DNA of 64,000 nt, taken from Lycium barbarum (taxonomy: Eukaryota > Streptophyta > Magnoliopsida > Solanales > Solanaceae). The position numbers and the translations under genes were made by a program. Shown piece by piece: positions 21,330 to 33,410 of this stretch. The stretch's first letter is position 1; each line of letters starts with the position of its first letter. Under the pieces are notes generated by a model. That model did not search any database, was not told the DNA's origin, and saw nothing but the letters and a program-made list of their open reading frames with translations. The stretch is taken from NCBI RefSeq assembly GCF_019175385.1, contig NC_083345.1, forward strand, positions 10,083,205 to 10,147,204, read 5' to 3'.

Positions 21330-21656
21330 TTTATTATCTTTTTTGTTGAATATTTTAATACGATGTCATCACTCATCTCACATTTATGTTATTTTCTTAA
21401 GAAACACCATAGTTATATAGTTGTATCTTACTAGGACTAAAGAAATATTTGAAGTAAAAGTCATATGTTTTGTATGAAGACTTTTTCGAGAAAAAACCCA
21501 AACAACCAGAAAAAACTGAATAACCCGAGAAAATCTGAAGTTGAAAAACCTGAATTTTATTGGTTTGGTTTGGTTTATAAATTTAAAAACCTGACGCAAT
21601 TGGTTTGGTTTGGTATTTGAAAAATCTGAATCAAACCGGTCCATGTACACCCGTAA
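21330..21656 (-). mobile_element. Fragment of the hAT family found at 42552-43467
   Basis: The reverse complement aligns by eye with the first about 320 bases of the element at 42552. The shared blocks are the GTGTACATGGACCGG end, TTTTTAAATTTATA, the run of 'ggtttggtttgg' words, and 'gtgtttcttaagaaaataac'. The other terminus is not seen, so the copy looks truncated. Confidence 0.65.
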
Positions 21657-22284
21657 TTACTCTTGACCCCTTGGACATTATGTGTCAAAGATCGTGAATA
21701 CACTCTCATTTGTGTGAGAGGGTATAAAAATTGAAAAATCAGCTTCCGAGTGGGTTATTTACTAACTATTAATTCTCACATAATCAAATACAATGATTTA
21801 TTTGTTTAAATTGTATATTGCTTCTTCTTAACATATATTGCATATTTTATCCTAATTATATTCTTTTTTCCTCTTTAGATATCATAGTTAGTTGTTGTGA
21901 TTGTATTTTTTCCTTTTGTCCCAGTTTGCACAACTTAGTTCTCCATTTAGTTTAGCCAAATATAAAGAAGGTTTAGCCACTAATAGAGTTCGAACGGTGT
22001 ATTTTTCTAGAGAAAACTCACAACAGAAGAAGCCCAAGAGCTGATCGACAATGATTAATGGAGAGGATGAATTGAAGTCTTTTTTAAGAATGAGTTTGGG
22101 TTAATGGGTCGGGTTATTAGTGGACTTGGTCAAGGGGAAAGAACATAATTGGTCGGTCGGGTGAAACTAATTCCACCCGATGGCCACAATTCTTCTAAAC
22201 TCAAATTATACCCACTAAACTAATATCATCCATTAGCTAAAACTTAAATAAGACAATTTTCAAATAAAAACCCAAACATAAAAA
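21657..22284. other. Intergenic, no gene seen
   Basis: AT-rich DNA without a recognisable exon or element end. Confidence 0.35.
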
Positions 22285-22895
22285 TGTTTGAGGTCATTTT
22301 TATATATAATATGTGTCATTTGTGTATAAAATATGTATCAGTACCTATTTGTAATGTATAGAAACTGTATAAAATTTGAATCATTAAGGTATGTATGTAT
22401 CATTTTTGTATATAATATGTATCATTTGTGTATATAATGTGTATCAGCACAGTGCAACTGCCCTGTATATAATATAAAATTGTATCATTTTTGTATATAA
22501 TATGTATCATTTTTTGTATATAATATGTATCATTTTTTGTATAGAAAGTGTATATATAATTCCAACATGTCTATATAAACTGTATCAGTTTTGTATAGAA
22601 AGTGCACCATACGTATAAAAAATGTATTATAAAAACTGCATCATTGTGGTTTATAATATGTATCACTATTGTATATGTTAAAAATAAACATCATATCATT
22701 ATTGTATAATATGTGTATAATAAATGTATAATTAACGTATAATTTATTATACACATATTATACAATAATAATATACACATATTATTGTATAATATGTGTA
22801 TAATAAATGTATGATTAATTGCAGCATATGTATATAAACTATATAATTCCTGTATATAAAGTGTATATATAATTCCAACATATGTATATATGCTG
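22285..22895. repeat. Degenerate AT-rich tandem array (TGTATCATTTTTGTATATAA type)
   Basis: About 20-bp units built on 'gtatataatatgtatcattt' recur with drift over some 600 bases. Within it, 22690-22815 contains a palindromic cluster (GTATAATAAATGTATAATTA against TAATTTATTATACACATATT) that could fold into hairpins. The short minus-strand frame here is low complexity and not a gene. Confidence 0.7.
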
Positions 22896-23472
22896 TAGCA
22901 GCCCTTTAGTGGCAATGTTTTTGTGGCGACTTAGTCGCCACAAAAAGTTTTTTTTTTTTTTTAGCACCTGGGCTGTTGGGCCGGCCAGCCTTGACATTAT
23001 TTTGGGCCGACCGGACACCTAATGGAATTAAGCCCAAACAGTGATTAAATGTGGAATTAGTTTGGCTGAGTGGACACACAGTGTCCTTTTCCCTTTGGTC
23101 AATTACATATGGACCAATAAATTAATGCGATATATTTAAATTAAAAAGTTCATAAATTCCACATCAACTTTTGTTTAAAAAGGGGCAATTTTAGACTAAA
23201 ATTTAACATTAAGAGCAATTATAATTCAATAGGTGGAAGGGCATTTTTAGCCCATTTCCAATATGATAAAGGGCATTCTTGAACCTTTTCCTTTTAGTTT
23301 TTACTACCAACAATTATTCACATAAAATTGCTACTTTTGGCTCCATTCATCATGATCGGGCTTCATCCAATATAGTTTTTATATATACTATACTCAAAAT
23401 TGTTGATACATTTACCATAAAAGTTTATAATTATGAGAAGCTTATTAATAGTAATAAAAGACCAGCAATGAC
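22896..23472. other. Intergenic, no gene seen
   Basis: Contains a short inverted pair around 'tagtggcaatgtttttgtggcgac / ttagtcgccac' at 22909-22943, then AT-rich DNA with no exon recognised. Confidence 0.35.
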
Positions 23473-24548
23473 TAGCCCTCAAATCATTGGTCTTTAACTT
23501 TTGTTCCTGCTTCCCATTTAGTGAAAATTTATGGGCCAAAGTACCCTTATTCGCATTTCAGGTGATATGATTCAGAGGTTTCCCGAAATGGTGAGATTTG
23601 AAGTGATACGTAGGGGATTTGGTGCGTCATGAATGATCGTCTCTTGGGCGTCGATACAAGCAAATAGAGATAAGAGTATGAGTCATTGCACGAAAATGGG
23701 GTGTCAATCTTTTGTTGTAAGGAGGGAAAAAGAGTTAAATTTGCTCAGGGGAGAGAGGCAGCCGTTAGCTTGAGAGCACAAGGGGTTTGAAGTTGGGCTG
23801 GCTCATTTGGACTGGTTCTTTGGGCCAAATTAATTGGCCCAGTGGGCTGAATATTTGGGGTTCATTTGCTGGTTTGGGGCCCAAAGTTCTTTTTTTTTTT
23901 TTTGCACGTACATCACTTCATGTGGATTGATCTTCAAATTTAGCCCTCAAATCATTGGTCTTTAACTTTTGTTCCTGCTTCCCATTTAGTGAAAATTTAT
24001 GGGCCAAAGTACCCTTATTCGCTAGTCTACGAAATCAGAGATTCTGGGTTCGAACCAAGCAGAGTAAAAAAAAAAAAAAAAAAAATCGCAAGGCAAGGTT
24101 TCATAGGAACTATGCCTATTTGGATAAAGTTACATAGAAATTATCCCTTGCCCGGTATAGTTCTGTAGAAATTAAGTTATCCGGCATAAGTTGTGTAATA
24201 ACTAATTCGCTCGGCATAAGTTTATAGAAACTATACTTATTCGATCAAAGTTACATAAGAAACTATGCCTTGTCCGACATAGATCTGTAAAAATCAAGTT
24301 ATCCTACGAAACTATGCCGGACAAGGCATAGTTTCTATGTAACTTTTTCCGAATAGGCATAGTTTCTGTGAAACCTTACCTTGTGAAATTAGGTCATAGA
24401 TCTGAATTTCTTTTGTTATTTCAAAATATTTTCAGCCACTTTTTTATTACTTAAATTGCCGAAGGGCAATAATTAAAGACCACCCTAAGATAGGGACATT
24501 CGTGCTAATTGCCCCAAATTAATTGGCCTAGTGGGCTGAATGTTTAGT
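23473..24548. repeat. Segmental tandem duplication with divergent interiors
   Basis: An exact 82-bp repeat lies at 23473-23554 and 23941-24022. A second shared block ('aaattaattggccnagtgggctgaat') lies at about 23826-23852 and 24513-24540, in the same order. The two A-to-B intervals differ in length and content. The second holds an A run (24066-24085) after a B-box-like GGGTTCGAACC, and an inverted repeat. Confidence 0.7.
24090..24385. repeat. Imperfect inverted repeat, CTATGCC/GGCATAG family
   Basis: 'gaactatgcctatttggataaagttacatagaaa' on the left pairs with 'atagtttctatgtaactttttccgaataggcatag' near 24325-24365. Between the arms, shorter variants of the same word recur ('gcataagtt..tagaaactat'). 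The transcript would form a long hairpin. Confidence 0.6.
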
Positions 24549-25374
24549 GCTAAATAGACGGGGAAATAACACATATATACAGCCCACACATCTAGTTTGC
24601 AGCCGATGTAGCCCATTATATCATCGCTGTATAGATAATATATTTGTTATGTGTAGCTATATAAACATTACATATTCTATATAAACATTACATATACTCT
24701 GTATATATAATGTATATGTTTTATATAATCATGTATAAACACACGAAACCAACTTAAATTACAGTGTATAGATAATATATTTGTTCTGTATAGCTATTTC
24801 TAAGTTGTTCAACTTCCTTTGTAATTTTTTTCATCTGCTTGATGCCTTTTTAATGAAACTGCTTCTTCATCGAAATAAGAACATTTAGATAAAAGAGTTC
24901 AATTCTTGAAGATTCATCTGTCATGGTAATTGTCCTCGCTAATTAGGAATTGGAATACTTCCATAAACAAATCAAAATGACGTAGGCTACTAGAGAATTA
25001 TTGTTGTGCGTGTAACTTCCGTATTGACGGAGATGAGCAATTTCAACTTTTATGACAAGTTTATTTAAAGTGTTTGAATTTCGTGTGTCCCTGAAACCCC
25101 ACTTATGGAATTACACTATGTATGTTGATGTTGTTGTTGTTGAATTTTGTGTGTACGCGATAAGGCTTGGGTCAGGCACCTTTTCGTTAGAAAATGAATT
25201 ATACGAGACGGGGCTCGAAGATAATGGTTACATGGATACTAATTAGGTGGTTGGGCTCAATTTCGTAAAGTCGTTCTCCGAGAGTCATCGGGCCGTCATT
25301 ATCCCTAAATAGAATTGGCTCAAATGATAGCCTAACTAACATGGCCTTTCTTCTCCCCTATTAATTGATGGAAT
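24549..25374. other. Intergenic with an RTE/SINE tail remnant
   Basis: 24640-24790 carries TATATAAACATTACAT-like short repeats. 25085-25143 is a diverged copy of the LINE/SINE 3' tail seen at 6520-6572 ('accccac..tggaattacactatgtatg', then TTGTTGTTGTTG). No gene recognised. Confidence 0.45.
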
Positions 25375-26125
25375 AATTACTTGGCATAGCTACTTGTAAG
25401 AGTTATCTATGGATAATAGCTCCTATTTGCAACAATTACATTTCGTAGCTACATGATACAATATCAAGAGGACATGTTGGAGTGGTTATTGGGTGTGTGC
25501 TCTGTCCCCGCAGATTCGAACCCAGCCGACCACTTTATTTTTCACAGCTCTCCTTGGTATGAGTGTATCTGAGTGTATTTCGTCATGTGTATCTCATGTG
25601 TATTTGGCTCATATGGCTTGTATCTCATATGTATTTGACTTCTCGTCTTGTATTTGAATGTATTTGACTTCTTGTCTTGTATCTGAATGTATATTTGCTT
25701 CTTGTCTTGTATTTGAATTTATTTGGCTTCATATGTATTTCGAATGTACACAGTGTATTTTGAAATTTTGTTGAAATACATTTGGCTCATATGTCTTGTG
25801 TCTCATATGTATTTGGCTTCTTGTCTTGTATCTGAATGTATTTGGCTTCATATGTATTTTGAATGTACATGCTATATTTTGAAATTTTGTTCAAATACAT
25901 TCAAATAGAGTGAACACATTCAATTTCACGGCAGCTCGAATACATTCAAATACAGTCAAATACATGTGACATCAGATAAAGTTGGATACAACTTAACAAT
26001 ATATTCAGATATAATCAAATATAGTGAAAATATCTAATGGTAGCTACGCCTTGTAAATATGAAAAAGGTAGTTAGGAATGGTTAATTGCTCCTAAAAGGT
26101 AGTTATTTATGTAAGTTGCCCTTAA
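25375..26125. repeat. TGTATTTG-rich repeat element, copy 1
   Basis: An array of words like 'tgtatttgacttcttgtcttgtatctgaatg' from about 25560 to 26000. It has inverted words (CAAATACATTC) in the right half and a right flank 'gtagttatttatgtaagttgcccttaatt'. The same right flank and a related TGTATTTC array recur at 39340-40062, so the two are members of one family. Confidence 0.6.
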
Positions 26126-26308
26126 TTGATTTACTTAGACTTTCTTTTCTTAATAATTTGGACTGAAATTAACCGCTTTAGACAAATATAATTGTTTTAT
26201 AAAAATAAATAATTAATTAATTAATTTTAAAAGTTAAAAATGTAGCTTTTCTGAAAAGTATGTTTTGAACCCTTGCGAAATAAAAATTGTTGTTTCAAAA
26301 CTGACAAT

Positions 26309-27220
26309 TATGGTGTTCAAAACTGAACCGCAACCGATAACCCAACCGCAAAATAAGTTTATTGGTATCGGGTAATTAGATTAACGGATGGGGAATGGTT
26401 TGAAATGTTATAGTTAACGGATTAACGGCGCGGGGGGCGGTTTCCTCATTTTCCTTATCGATTTAGCCGCTAACCCGTTAAGAATAATTAAATTATAAAT
26501 AAATCCCTATGTATATAAAGTACTAAAGATTAGAAATACTAATCTTTGAGCCTAAAATTCATTTTTCTTCTCGCAACATGGTAGCAGTTTCTCATTTTCC
26601 TTATTGCTTCTGCCTGATGTTTATTTCTTATTATCTCATGTTACCAACTAGAATCATTCAAAACATTTTTACTACCTTGGATGTTCTTTCCTTTTCTATG
26701 GTGAAGATGAGAACAAGATAGAATTACTAGTGGTTGTTTGAGAAAAATAAGTTTTCTTATGGACATTGACATGCTTTAGTATGAAAATATGATACTTAAT
26801 CTGCACAGTTTATTTAATAATGGTACTTTAGTGAAAATTTAATTCGTATTTCCAATAATTTAAAATCATGTGTCCCAAGAATACCCACCATGAGTAATAC
26901 ATCCATTTAAATCTTGTGATGTGAAGCAAATAGGGTCAAATGTGAGTTTGCAACCTATACACTATCAATATTGCGCCTTTTGTATTTCGATAGTTTGGTA
27001 TTGATGCAATAGTCCGAGCAAAGAGAGGAAAAAAAATCTCATATACTTTATTAATTAACCGATAAACCGACCGCTAACTGACTGTTAACCGCTAAATCCA
27101 CACTGAACCAACCGATATCTTATTGGTTGGTTAGCGGATTGAGATATTTAAAAATCAATATCCGATAAGCCGAACCGTTAAGTACAATTATCCAACCGAA
27201 CCGCCCGATAAGCACCCTTA
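26309..27220. mobile_element. hAT-like element with perfect 8-bp target duplication
   Basis: Left end TATGGTGTTCAAAACTGAACC and right end CCGATAAGCACCCTTA are imperfect inverted repeats. A perfect 8-bp repeat, CTGACAAT, flanks it at 26301-26308 and 27221-27228, as expected for hAT transposition. The interior is rich in 'aaccgataacc' and 'cgctaacc' words and holds no transposase frame. Size is 912 bp and non-autonomous. Confidence 0.8.
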
Positions 27221-27228
27221 CTGACAAT

Positions 27229-27617
27229 GTGATCTTAAAATTAACCACTCAAACATAAATCGCTACTCTCTAAAAGTTTTTTTTTTTCTAAAAAAAATAA
27301 TTCTGACAAAAAGAGACTATTATTTGTCACTGAGTCAATCTATTAAAATATTTGTTACTTACATTAATTCTAATTTTTTTAAAGTTTGAATCTTAGTTAT
27401 TCAAATCTTAACCATTAAGCATGTTTGTTTTTTCTTAATGAGTGTGAATAAATTTGAATGATTAATGTAATAAAGTATCATGAATATGTTTATTAACAAT
27501 TTCTAAAAAAATATTTATTCACAAATACAACTATCATCCATCATTATTAACTGTTACTGTCGCGACCCACCATTATCAACTACCATCATCTTCAGCCATA
27601 ACCACAGCCACAACCAC
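27229..27617. other. AT-rich intergenic grading into an ACC/ATC-rich tract
   Basis: 27535-27617 begins a CCA/ATC/AAC-rich simple tract that resumes after the inserted element at 28461 and continues to about 28760. No gene recognised. Confidence 0.45.
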
Positions 27618-28460
27618 CAGAGGCGGATCCAGAATTTGGAGGTTCCGGGTGCCACATCATCCAAAATAGTAAACCGGTCGATTTGTTCAATTTTGGGCTA
27701 CGGTTCGGATAATTATCTTTTTCAATTTATATAGACAAATTGACCAAATATGCACATTTTTTTTTGGTTATGTTCTCTTTTAGATATTCTGATGAGATGG
27801 AAGATACCTAAGACGTTATTCTCTAAAAATTTGGGAAGAAAGAGATTTTTCACGTTAAAAACTGAACCTATATAAACCATCTAATACCTTTACCTCATGT
27901 ATTCATACTCCAATGTCTATGCGTGTTGTTGCACATATATAATTGAGAAAGAATCAGGCATTGTAACTTCAGCCCAGTCATTTTCACTTAACGTGAACGT
28001 CGGTGAAAGATAAAAAAACCTTCAAATTTTAAAAACTCTAACATAATAATATTCATTATTTTTAAGAACTTAAACCTTTTTTAAAAGAATTAATACTATT
28101 TAAGTGTATTTTAAATATTTATGTGATGTTTTAAAATTTAATACTCATTAGCATGAGATACACACACAACACGCATATCAAGAGGTTAATACGTAAAGAA
28201 AGAAAGAAGTAAAAAGAGTCAAGAATTAATTAAAGCAAAAAAGAGTCAATTTGGTTTAATAAAGAATACAAGTAAAAAATAGAATTTAAAAACAAAAGAT
28301 AAAAAATAACGATGAATAGAGCTGGGCGTGTACTTTCCTGCAAGCAAAATAACAAGCCAAAATAAGCAGAGAAGAATTAATCAAAAGGATTAAATATTAG
28401 AGTTTCAACCGAGGCATCCGGGTGCCGTGCCACCCCACCCTTCTACGAGATCCGCCCCTG
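27618..28460. mobile_element. hAT-like element splitting a simple-sequence tract
   Basis: Ends CAGAGGCGGATCCAG and GAGATCCGCCCCTG are inverted, the same class as the element at 19822. Flanking octamers acaaccac and acagtcac match at 6 of 8. The flanking DNA on both sides is the same CCA/ATC-rich tract, which supports insertion into it. No coding capacity seen. Confidence 0.6.
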
Positions 28461-29290
28461 ACAGTCACCATCGATGCCAATCACTACAATCAATTGTCAC
28501 CACCATTAACCACTATTTACAATCTCATCATCAACCACCGTTACCACAACAACTACGAAACACTACCAACAATCATCACTATATATCGACAACCTACGTC
28601 ATCATTCACCACCGCCATTAATTATTATTATCACTCACCACAAGTCCACAAATACTAGTCGCCGCCACCAACTATCACTATCAACCATTACTGTCAGCCA
28701 CCATCATCTCTAGCTATTATACCACAGCCCACCATTAGCCAACATTATTCCCAATCAGCACCCACATAATTTTTAAAAAATATTTTACTAATATAATAAT
28801 GTATTAATTTAGTATTATAAATCTGTATCTTAATATTAAACTAGTAAAAATAAATCAGGCTGAGTCATTATTCCGGACAAAACTAGTCTAGTAGAAGATA
28901 TTTTACTCTCTCCATCCTACTTTATCGACATCTCTACATGGCACGTTACACTTGCGTAAAGAACCCAAAAATAGAGACACATACAAAAAGGAAACTGAAA
29001 TTTGAAACTTGAAGGCAACCATTAATTAGTTGACCATCTTTCTTTCCATTACCTACCGTACGTGCTTATGAAACGCATCACATTCTTGTCAAACTTGCCG
29101 AAAGTGCTATTGCCCCTTTGACCTCTCATACAAACAAGCATAATACAAGTATAAACCCCACACAAAATCTTTTAAAAAAATAACTTGATTTTGACCTTTT
29201 TAAGGATTTGTTTCCATTTCCAAGAATCATTCATAGTGCTTCGTTGAATATTCTCAACTTTTACCACATGCTTCTCATGTCTTTTGTCAC
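28461..29290. other. CCA/ATC-rich tract, then promoter region of the next gene
   Basis: 28461-28760 is a degenerate trinucleotide-like tract (ACC, ATC, AAC, TAC) whose short reading frames are low complexity. The rest is AT-rich and leads into the TATA-like word near 29291. Confidence 0.45.
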
Positions 29291-29298
29291 ATATTTAA
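29291..29298 (+). promoter_or_regulatory. Candidate TATA box (TATTTAAA)
   Basis: 'catatttaaaccc' lies about 230 bases before the inferred 5' UTR donor at 29528. The first transcribed base would be near 29325. Confidence 0.4.
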
Positions 29299-29335
29299 AC
29301 CCAAAAAGTCATTATTTTGTCTAAGTTCTGAAGCA

Positions 29336-29600
29336 TATACAAGTTAAAAGTCAAGCGGGTTTTGGTTTGTTATGATTCTTGATCTTTTATGAATATGATC
29401 CTGATTTTTGCTGTTTTGATCTTATTTGCTGATATGGCTTTTCACTTTTCAGGAACAGAGATAGCTGGTTGACTCTTGGTATTCATTTTTCTTGCAAATT
29501 CTTGAAGCTTCTGCAAGTTAAAAGTCAAGTGAGTTCCAATTTTAGTTTGTTATGTTTTCTTTAATATTCTGTTCATATTGGATTCTGATTTTGCTGAAAT
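29336..29600 (+). repeat. Direct repeat around the 5' UTR splice donor
   Basis: 'caagttaaaagtcaag' occurs at about 29340-29355 and 29514-29529. Each copy is followed by similar text ('ttttagtttgttatg', 'gattctgattttgctg'). The upstream copy has GCGGGT where the downstream copy has the GTGAGT donor. This looks like an old tandem duplication of the leader exon/donor. Confidence 0.55.
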
Positions 29601-32499
29601 GGGGTTTTTTTATTTTATTTTTTTGTTGGAATTTTATAAGTGTACCCAAGGGTCAAGGTGAGGGTACAGAAAGAAGAAGATGATGAGTATGCTTATGAGT
29701 CTTTGCCATCTTTGAAGGCTTTTGAATCCCTTTCCATAAGCGACTTCTCTTCTTCAGGTACAACTTTATCTATATGATCTTTGTTTTTTGCTAATATAAC
29801 TTGGTCTTTTGGTTATTTCCTTATTATCCTATTGTGCTTTTCTTTTTCCTTTTTGTGATTTAACTATTTTTGGTTTGCTCTTTATCATGGGAATTTGGGA
29901 ATTGCAAAATTCTATGTGTAGATGAGGATCTGGATCAGTGTCATATCTTTCTATGGCTTTAGCCCAATAACAAGCCTTCTGGATAACCCCTTTTTTTGCT
30001 AGTTGGACTTGTATCTCAGTATAGGGACGATATTTAGAGAACATCTAGCGGTAGATAAATTCTACTTTGCCTTAAAAGACAAATTGTTTGCCAATATCAG
30101 AATGGAATAAGTGAAACGTAGATGATTATATAGTCAACCTCATCTAGTTTAGGATTTAGGTATTCTCGAGTTGATATGAATGTAGTGGATTATATCAAGC
30201 TTTAAATTTTTCCATGTAAATGGATTATGACATGGTGGCGTTGTTTTGACTTGCTATGTATATTTTTTTTTGGGATAACCGGGATTTCCGAGAGCTTGTG
30301 GGCACCTCGACTAATTCGACGGGTACTTGCTACCTCCCACCAGCACAGGTGCCAGGTAACTCTGTCCACCATAACTTGGACAGATGGGAAAAAATCACCA
30401 AGTGTGACTCGCTATTTATTTATTTAAATGATGTAAAGATCGTTCAGTACAACTCATTGATCTAATCGTAGTTCACTTAAGTTATATTGACATCTCTCTT
30501 TTGCTTATCCTCCTGCTTAAGCAGGACACATTTTATACATGGATTTTATTGTAATGTCCTGATGCAACCAAAAGGAATAATGCAGGACATCATATTCTAA
30601 CCTCCCAATGTTTTGCTACCTGTAAATAATCCTGAAATTTGATCATTTCCATTTTGTGTATGCTGTTCCTGGACCTCATCTATTTTGATGAAATCCCAAT
30701 GTGCTGGACTGGAAATCCTTCAAGTACTCTCTAGTGTTTGATGATCCTATTTAAAGCTTTAGGCTTACCACTAATAGTACAGCTTTCTATAGTTGATAAG
30801 CTAGGTTAGCTTTAGCGGATGCATATCCATTTTCTAACTAGTGACTATGAGACTACGTTTTCTTAAAGTCTCCAAATCCTTGTAGTCCTTTCTTCTCACA
30901 TTTTGTTTTCTTGCGTAGTGCTTGTTGAAGGCTTTGATTTTGTTGGTTTTATTCAGTACGCCATTTTCATAACCATGACACACGGTTTAGATAGTTGGAT
31001 TTAAGCAAAAATGGGAGTTTGCATGTAAGCATCCAACAATAACTTTGACCATACTGTTGTAATATTTAAGGGATTCTATCAATACATTGTTGCCTCTCCG
31101 TATCCATTAATTTAGTCACTCTCAGCTTTAATAGTGTCTAATCAATTGCTTGCTTCTTTTTATTTGTTCTCACCTTTGATAGTGTTTGACTAGTTCGTAT
31201 CTTTTGCTTCTTTCTGATGGTGTATAAAGACGATTCTCCTACATCAGTTGTGAGGATACCCCGAGCATGTATTTTAAGTCCAGACAGACATGGACTTCCA
31301 TTATCAACAGGTTACATACTTCGTTAACAACTTTTTGTTACCTCTTAGGCTCTTACTTTGAAAGTCTGATTGACATTCATTCTGTTGATTGGCAGGGAGA
31401 ACCAAGGACAATAGCCAAAATATTTTTGGAGGAAGCAAAACAAATCCAAGGGCCACTTCAGTCCCACGACCACGTGCAGTCTTATCAAGCCCGGGTAATC
31501 CATGATGAACTTTTGCTTTGTTGAATTAACTCTTTCACAGTTGTAGCACAAACTTGAACTTCTGGATACTGAAAGGTGTAGCACAACCATATTTGTTTAT
31601 GACAAAAGTGTGATGGAAGAAACCTGAAAACGCACTTGAGGAACAAATGATTTAATAGCATAACATTTACATTTTACTTGTTTTTTTTTTTTTTTTTTTT
31701 GACATTATCATGTATATCTTGCATGGCCCGTCCTTATGGATTAGAACTGCTTTTTTGTGATACTTTAACCCTGTTACTTTGGGGACAGTAAAGTGTGACT
31801 GTGTATAAGAGAGAGAAACCCATAATAGGTAGGTTGAATTGCTTCTTCTTCATTATGATTTATGAGTAGAGTAATGGATAAAGCTGAGTAAATAAGGGGC
31901 AGGAAGTCCTGGTGATTCTACAAACAAATCATACCCTCGTGTAGTTCGCTGGTGCATGCGATAGTATACATTAATAAGCTTTATGCGCATAATCAACATA
32001 TACATACTGGTTGTCAGTGATCAGTAAATTATTCTCGCATCAGAAATGGACTTACCAACTCATCTGACATATTTGCTTAGACGAGAAATAGGGATGTTGC
32101 TGATACATTTTCAAATGTTATTCTTGAGCCTCTTGTAAATTTAGAACTGTGATGCAGTTTACAATGATAAAACACATTATAGACGGTGTAGTTCTTGCTG
32201 AAATTATTGGAAATTTGCTTACAGATAATGATCAAATGATAAGCACGAGGAGAAAGACGAAAGCAGAAGTAATTTCAGGCTTGAAGAATCACAATGCATG
32301 TCAAAATAGACATCACATCAAGTGCAACGCTTTTCCAAAATCAATTCAAGCTGAAAATCTTACAAGTGGACACAAGGGCTCAAACAAGACTGTTTATGGG
32401 AAACTTGATTCTCGAGCAAGAGCTAGGCTAGTGAAAGCCGATCCAAGTCAAAGAACACACCTTTGGAAAGCAGATCAAGATTCTGTCTGTTCAAAGTAA
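29528..32499 (+). CDS. Plant-specific protein of unknown function, start codon split by an intron (190 aa)
   Basis: Exons 29641-29757, 31230-31310, 31396-31494 and 32225-32499 join in frame with GT-AG junctions. The protein is YPRVKVRVQKEEDDEYAYES..., SVVRIPRACILSPDRHGL..., then ATSVPRPRAVLSSPDNDQM and KAEVISGLKNHNACQNRH, to a stop at 32499. I recognise the acidic N-terminus plus PRPRAVLSSPxN as a small plant family but know no function for it. The first coding exon has no ATG, since the codon before TAC reads GTG with a stop one codon earlier. However, 29641 follows an AG, and a leader exon ending in A at 29528 is followed by a consensus GTGAGT donor. Joining A to TG makes ATG-TAC-CCA. The alternative is a lost start codon. 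No frameshift elsewhere; the last exon is basic and hydrophilic. Confidence 0.7.
30262..30406 (-). mobile_element. SINE-like 3' fragment in intron
   Basis: The block with 'cacctcgactaattcgacgg', 'tgccaggtaactctgtccacc' and 'gatgggaaaaaatcacca' is very common in Solanaceae genomes. On the minus strand it ends in an A tail (T run at 30251-30260 on the plus strand). The 5' tRNA-like part is missing. Confidence 0.55.
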
Positions 32500-33410
32500 A
32501 GAACTGAGTACTCCATATTGGCTAAGTAGTCAAACTCATTCTTGTTTGCATACAATTCTGGAAGTTTTTCAGGGAAACTGTCCCTTGACCAAGTTATAAC
32601 TGAACTTGAAACTCTTCGTAGAGAAACCTTCTTATGATTCCTTTTATGAAAAGATTAATCCTCTGTGCAGAAAATTCTGCATTATCAGACTCTTGATGTT
32701 TGCCTCTTATGTTTAATCGTGACTACACCGTAGTGAAGCGACAAATGCTTAATTTCAAATTAACAGTGTTGTCATCCAATTATCTCTTAGTTTCCCTGTG
32801 AAAAAGTTATTTTATATCCTTCTAACTTGAGCATCAATACGAGTAGCTGAACTTTCATGCCTTCATGGCTCATTTATCAATTGGTACTGTTAGTTCGACA
32901 GATAGTTTATTGAGTCTTGTCCTTGATGTTATGTTTGTTGTACCTTTACAAGGCAAATGCAATATTAAGTTATAGAATATATCAATATAACAAGTCATTA
33001 AGTTATAGAATATATCAATATAACAAGTCATTTTTACAGATGCAACTTATCCTGTCTGATATAACTATAAAGATAGGGGTGATGTGGGTGGCCCAGCCAA
33101 GAAAGAAATGCCACATAATTAAAATTGACAATTGGACATTTTTTAGAGTTTGTTTTTTCTCCGTGGAGAAAGTGTGAAATTATTAATAGTACCGGTTTCA
33201 AGAAAAAGTGTGAAATTATCAATTAATGGTTATCATAGTGATTTATTTGTAAATTACCTTATGAGTACGTTAGATTGTATAAATATATTTTCGTCGTCAG
33301 TGCATTATGCTTAACTCAAGTTATGCTTGGAAATCATTATATTGAAAATAAATAAATTATTTGCTGTTTGGTACAAGCATTTGATAGGTAAATTAAAGCT
33401 TTCTACATTA
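32500..33410. other. 3' UTR and intergenic DNA
   Basis: Contains a perfect short tandem duplication at about 32967-33030 ('aagttatagaatatatcaatataacaagtcatt', two copies). The region before 33411 resembles the 3' flank of the intact PR-10 gene ('gtacaagcatttga', 'taaagctt', 'gttctttccatgac' words). Confidence 0.5.

Noticed and set aside
24030..24060. Possible tRNA gene (GGGTTCGAACC)
   Set aside because: Only a B-box-like word is present; no acceptor stem or D and anticodon arms can be formed, and an A run follows directly.
28422..28658. Thr/His/Asn-rich frames
   Set aside because: They translate a CCA/ATC/AAC simple-sequence tract and exist in two frames at once.
32149..32499. 116-aa frame starting at 32149 as its own gene
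   Set aside because: The first 25 codons are intron; the CAG acceptor at 32224 and matching phase make it the last exon of the gene beginning near 29528.
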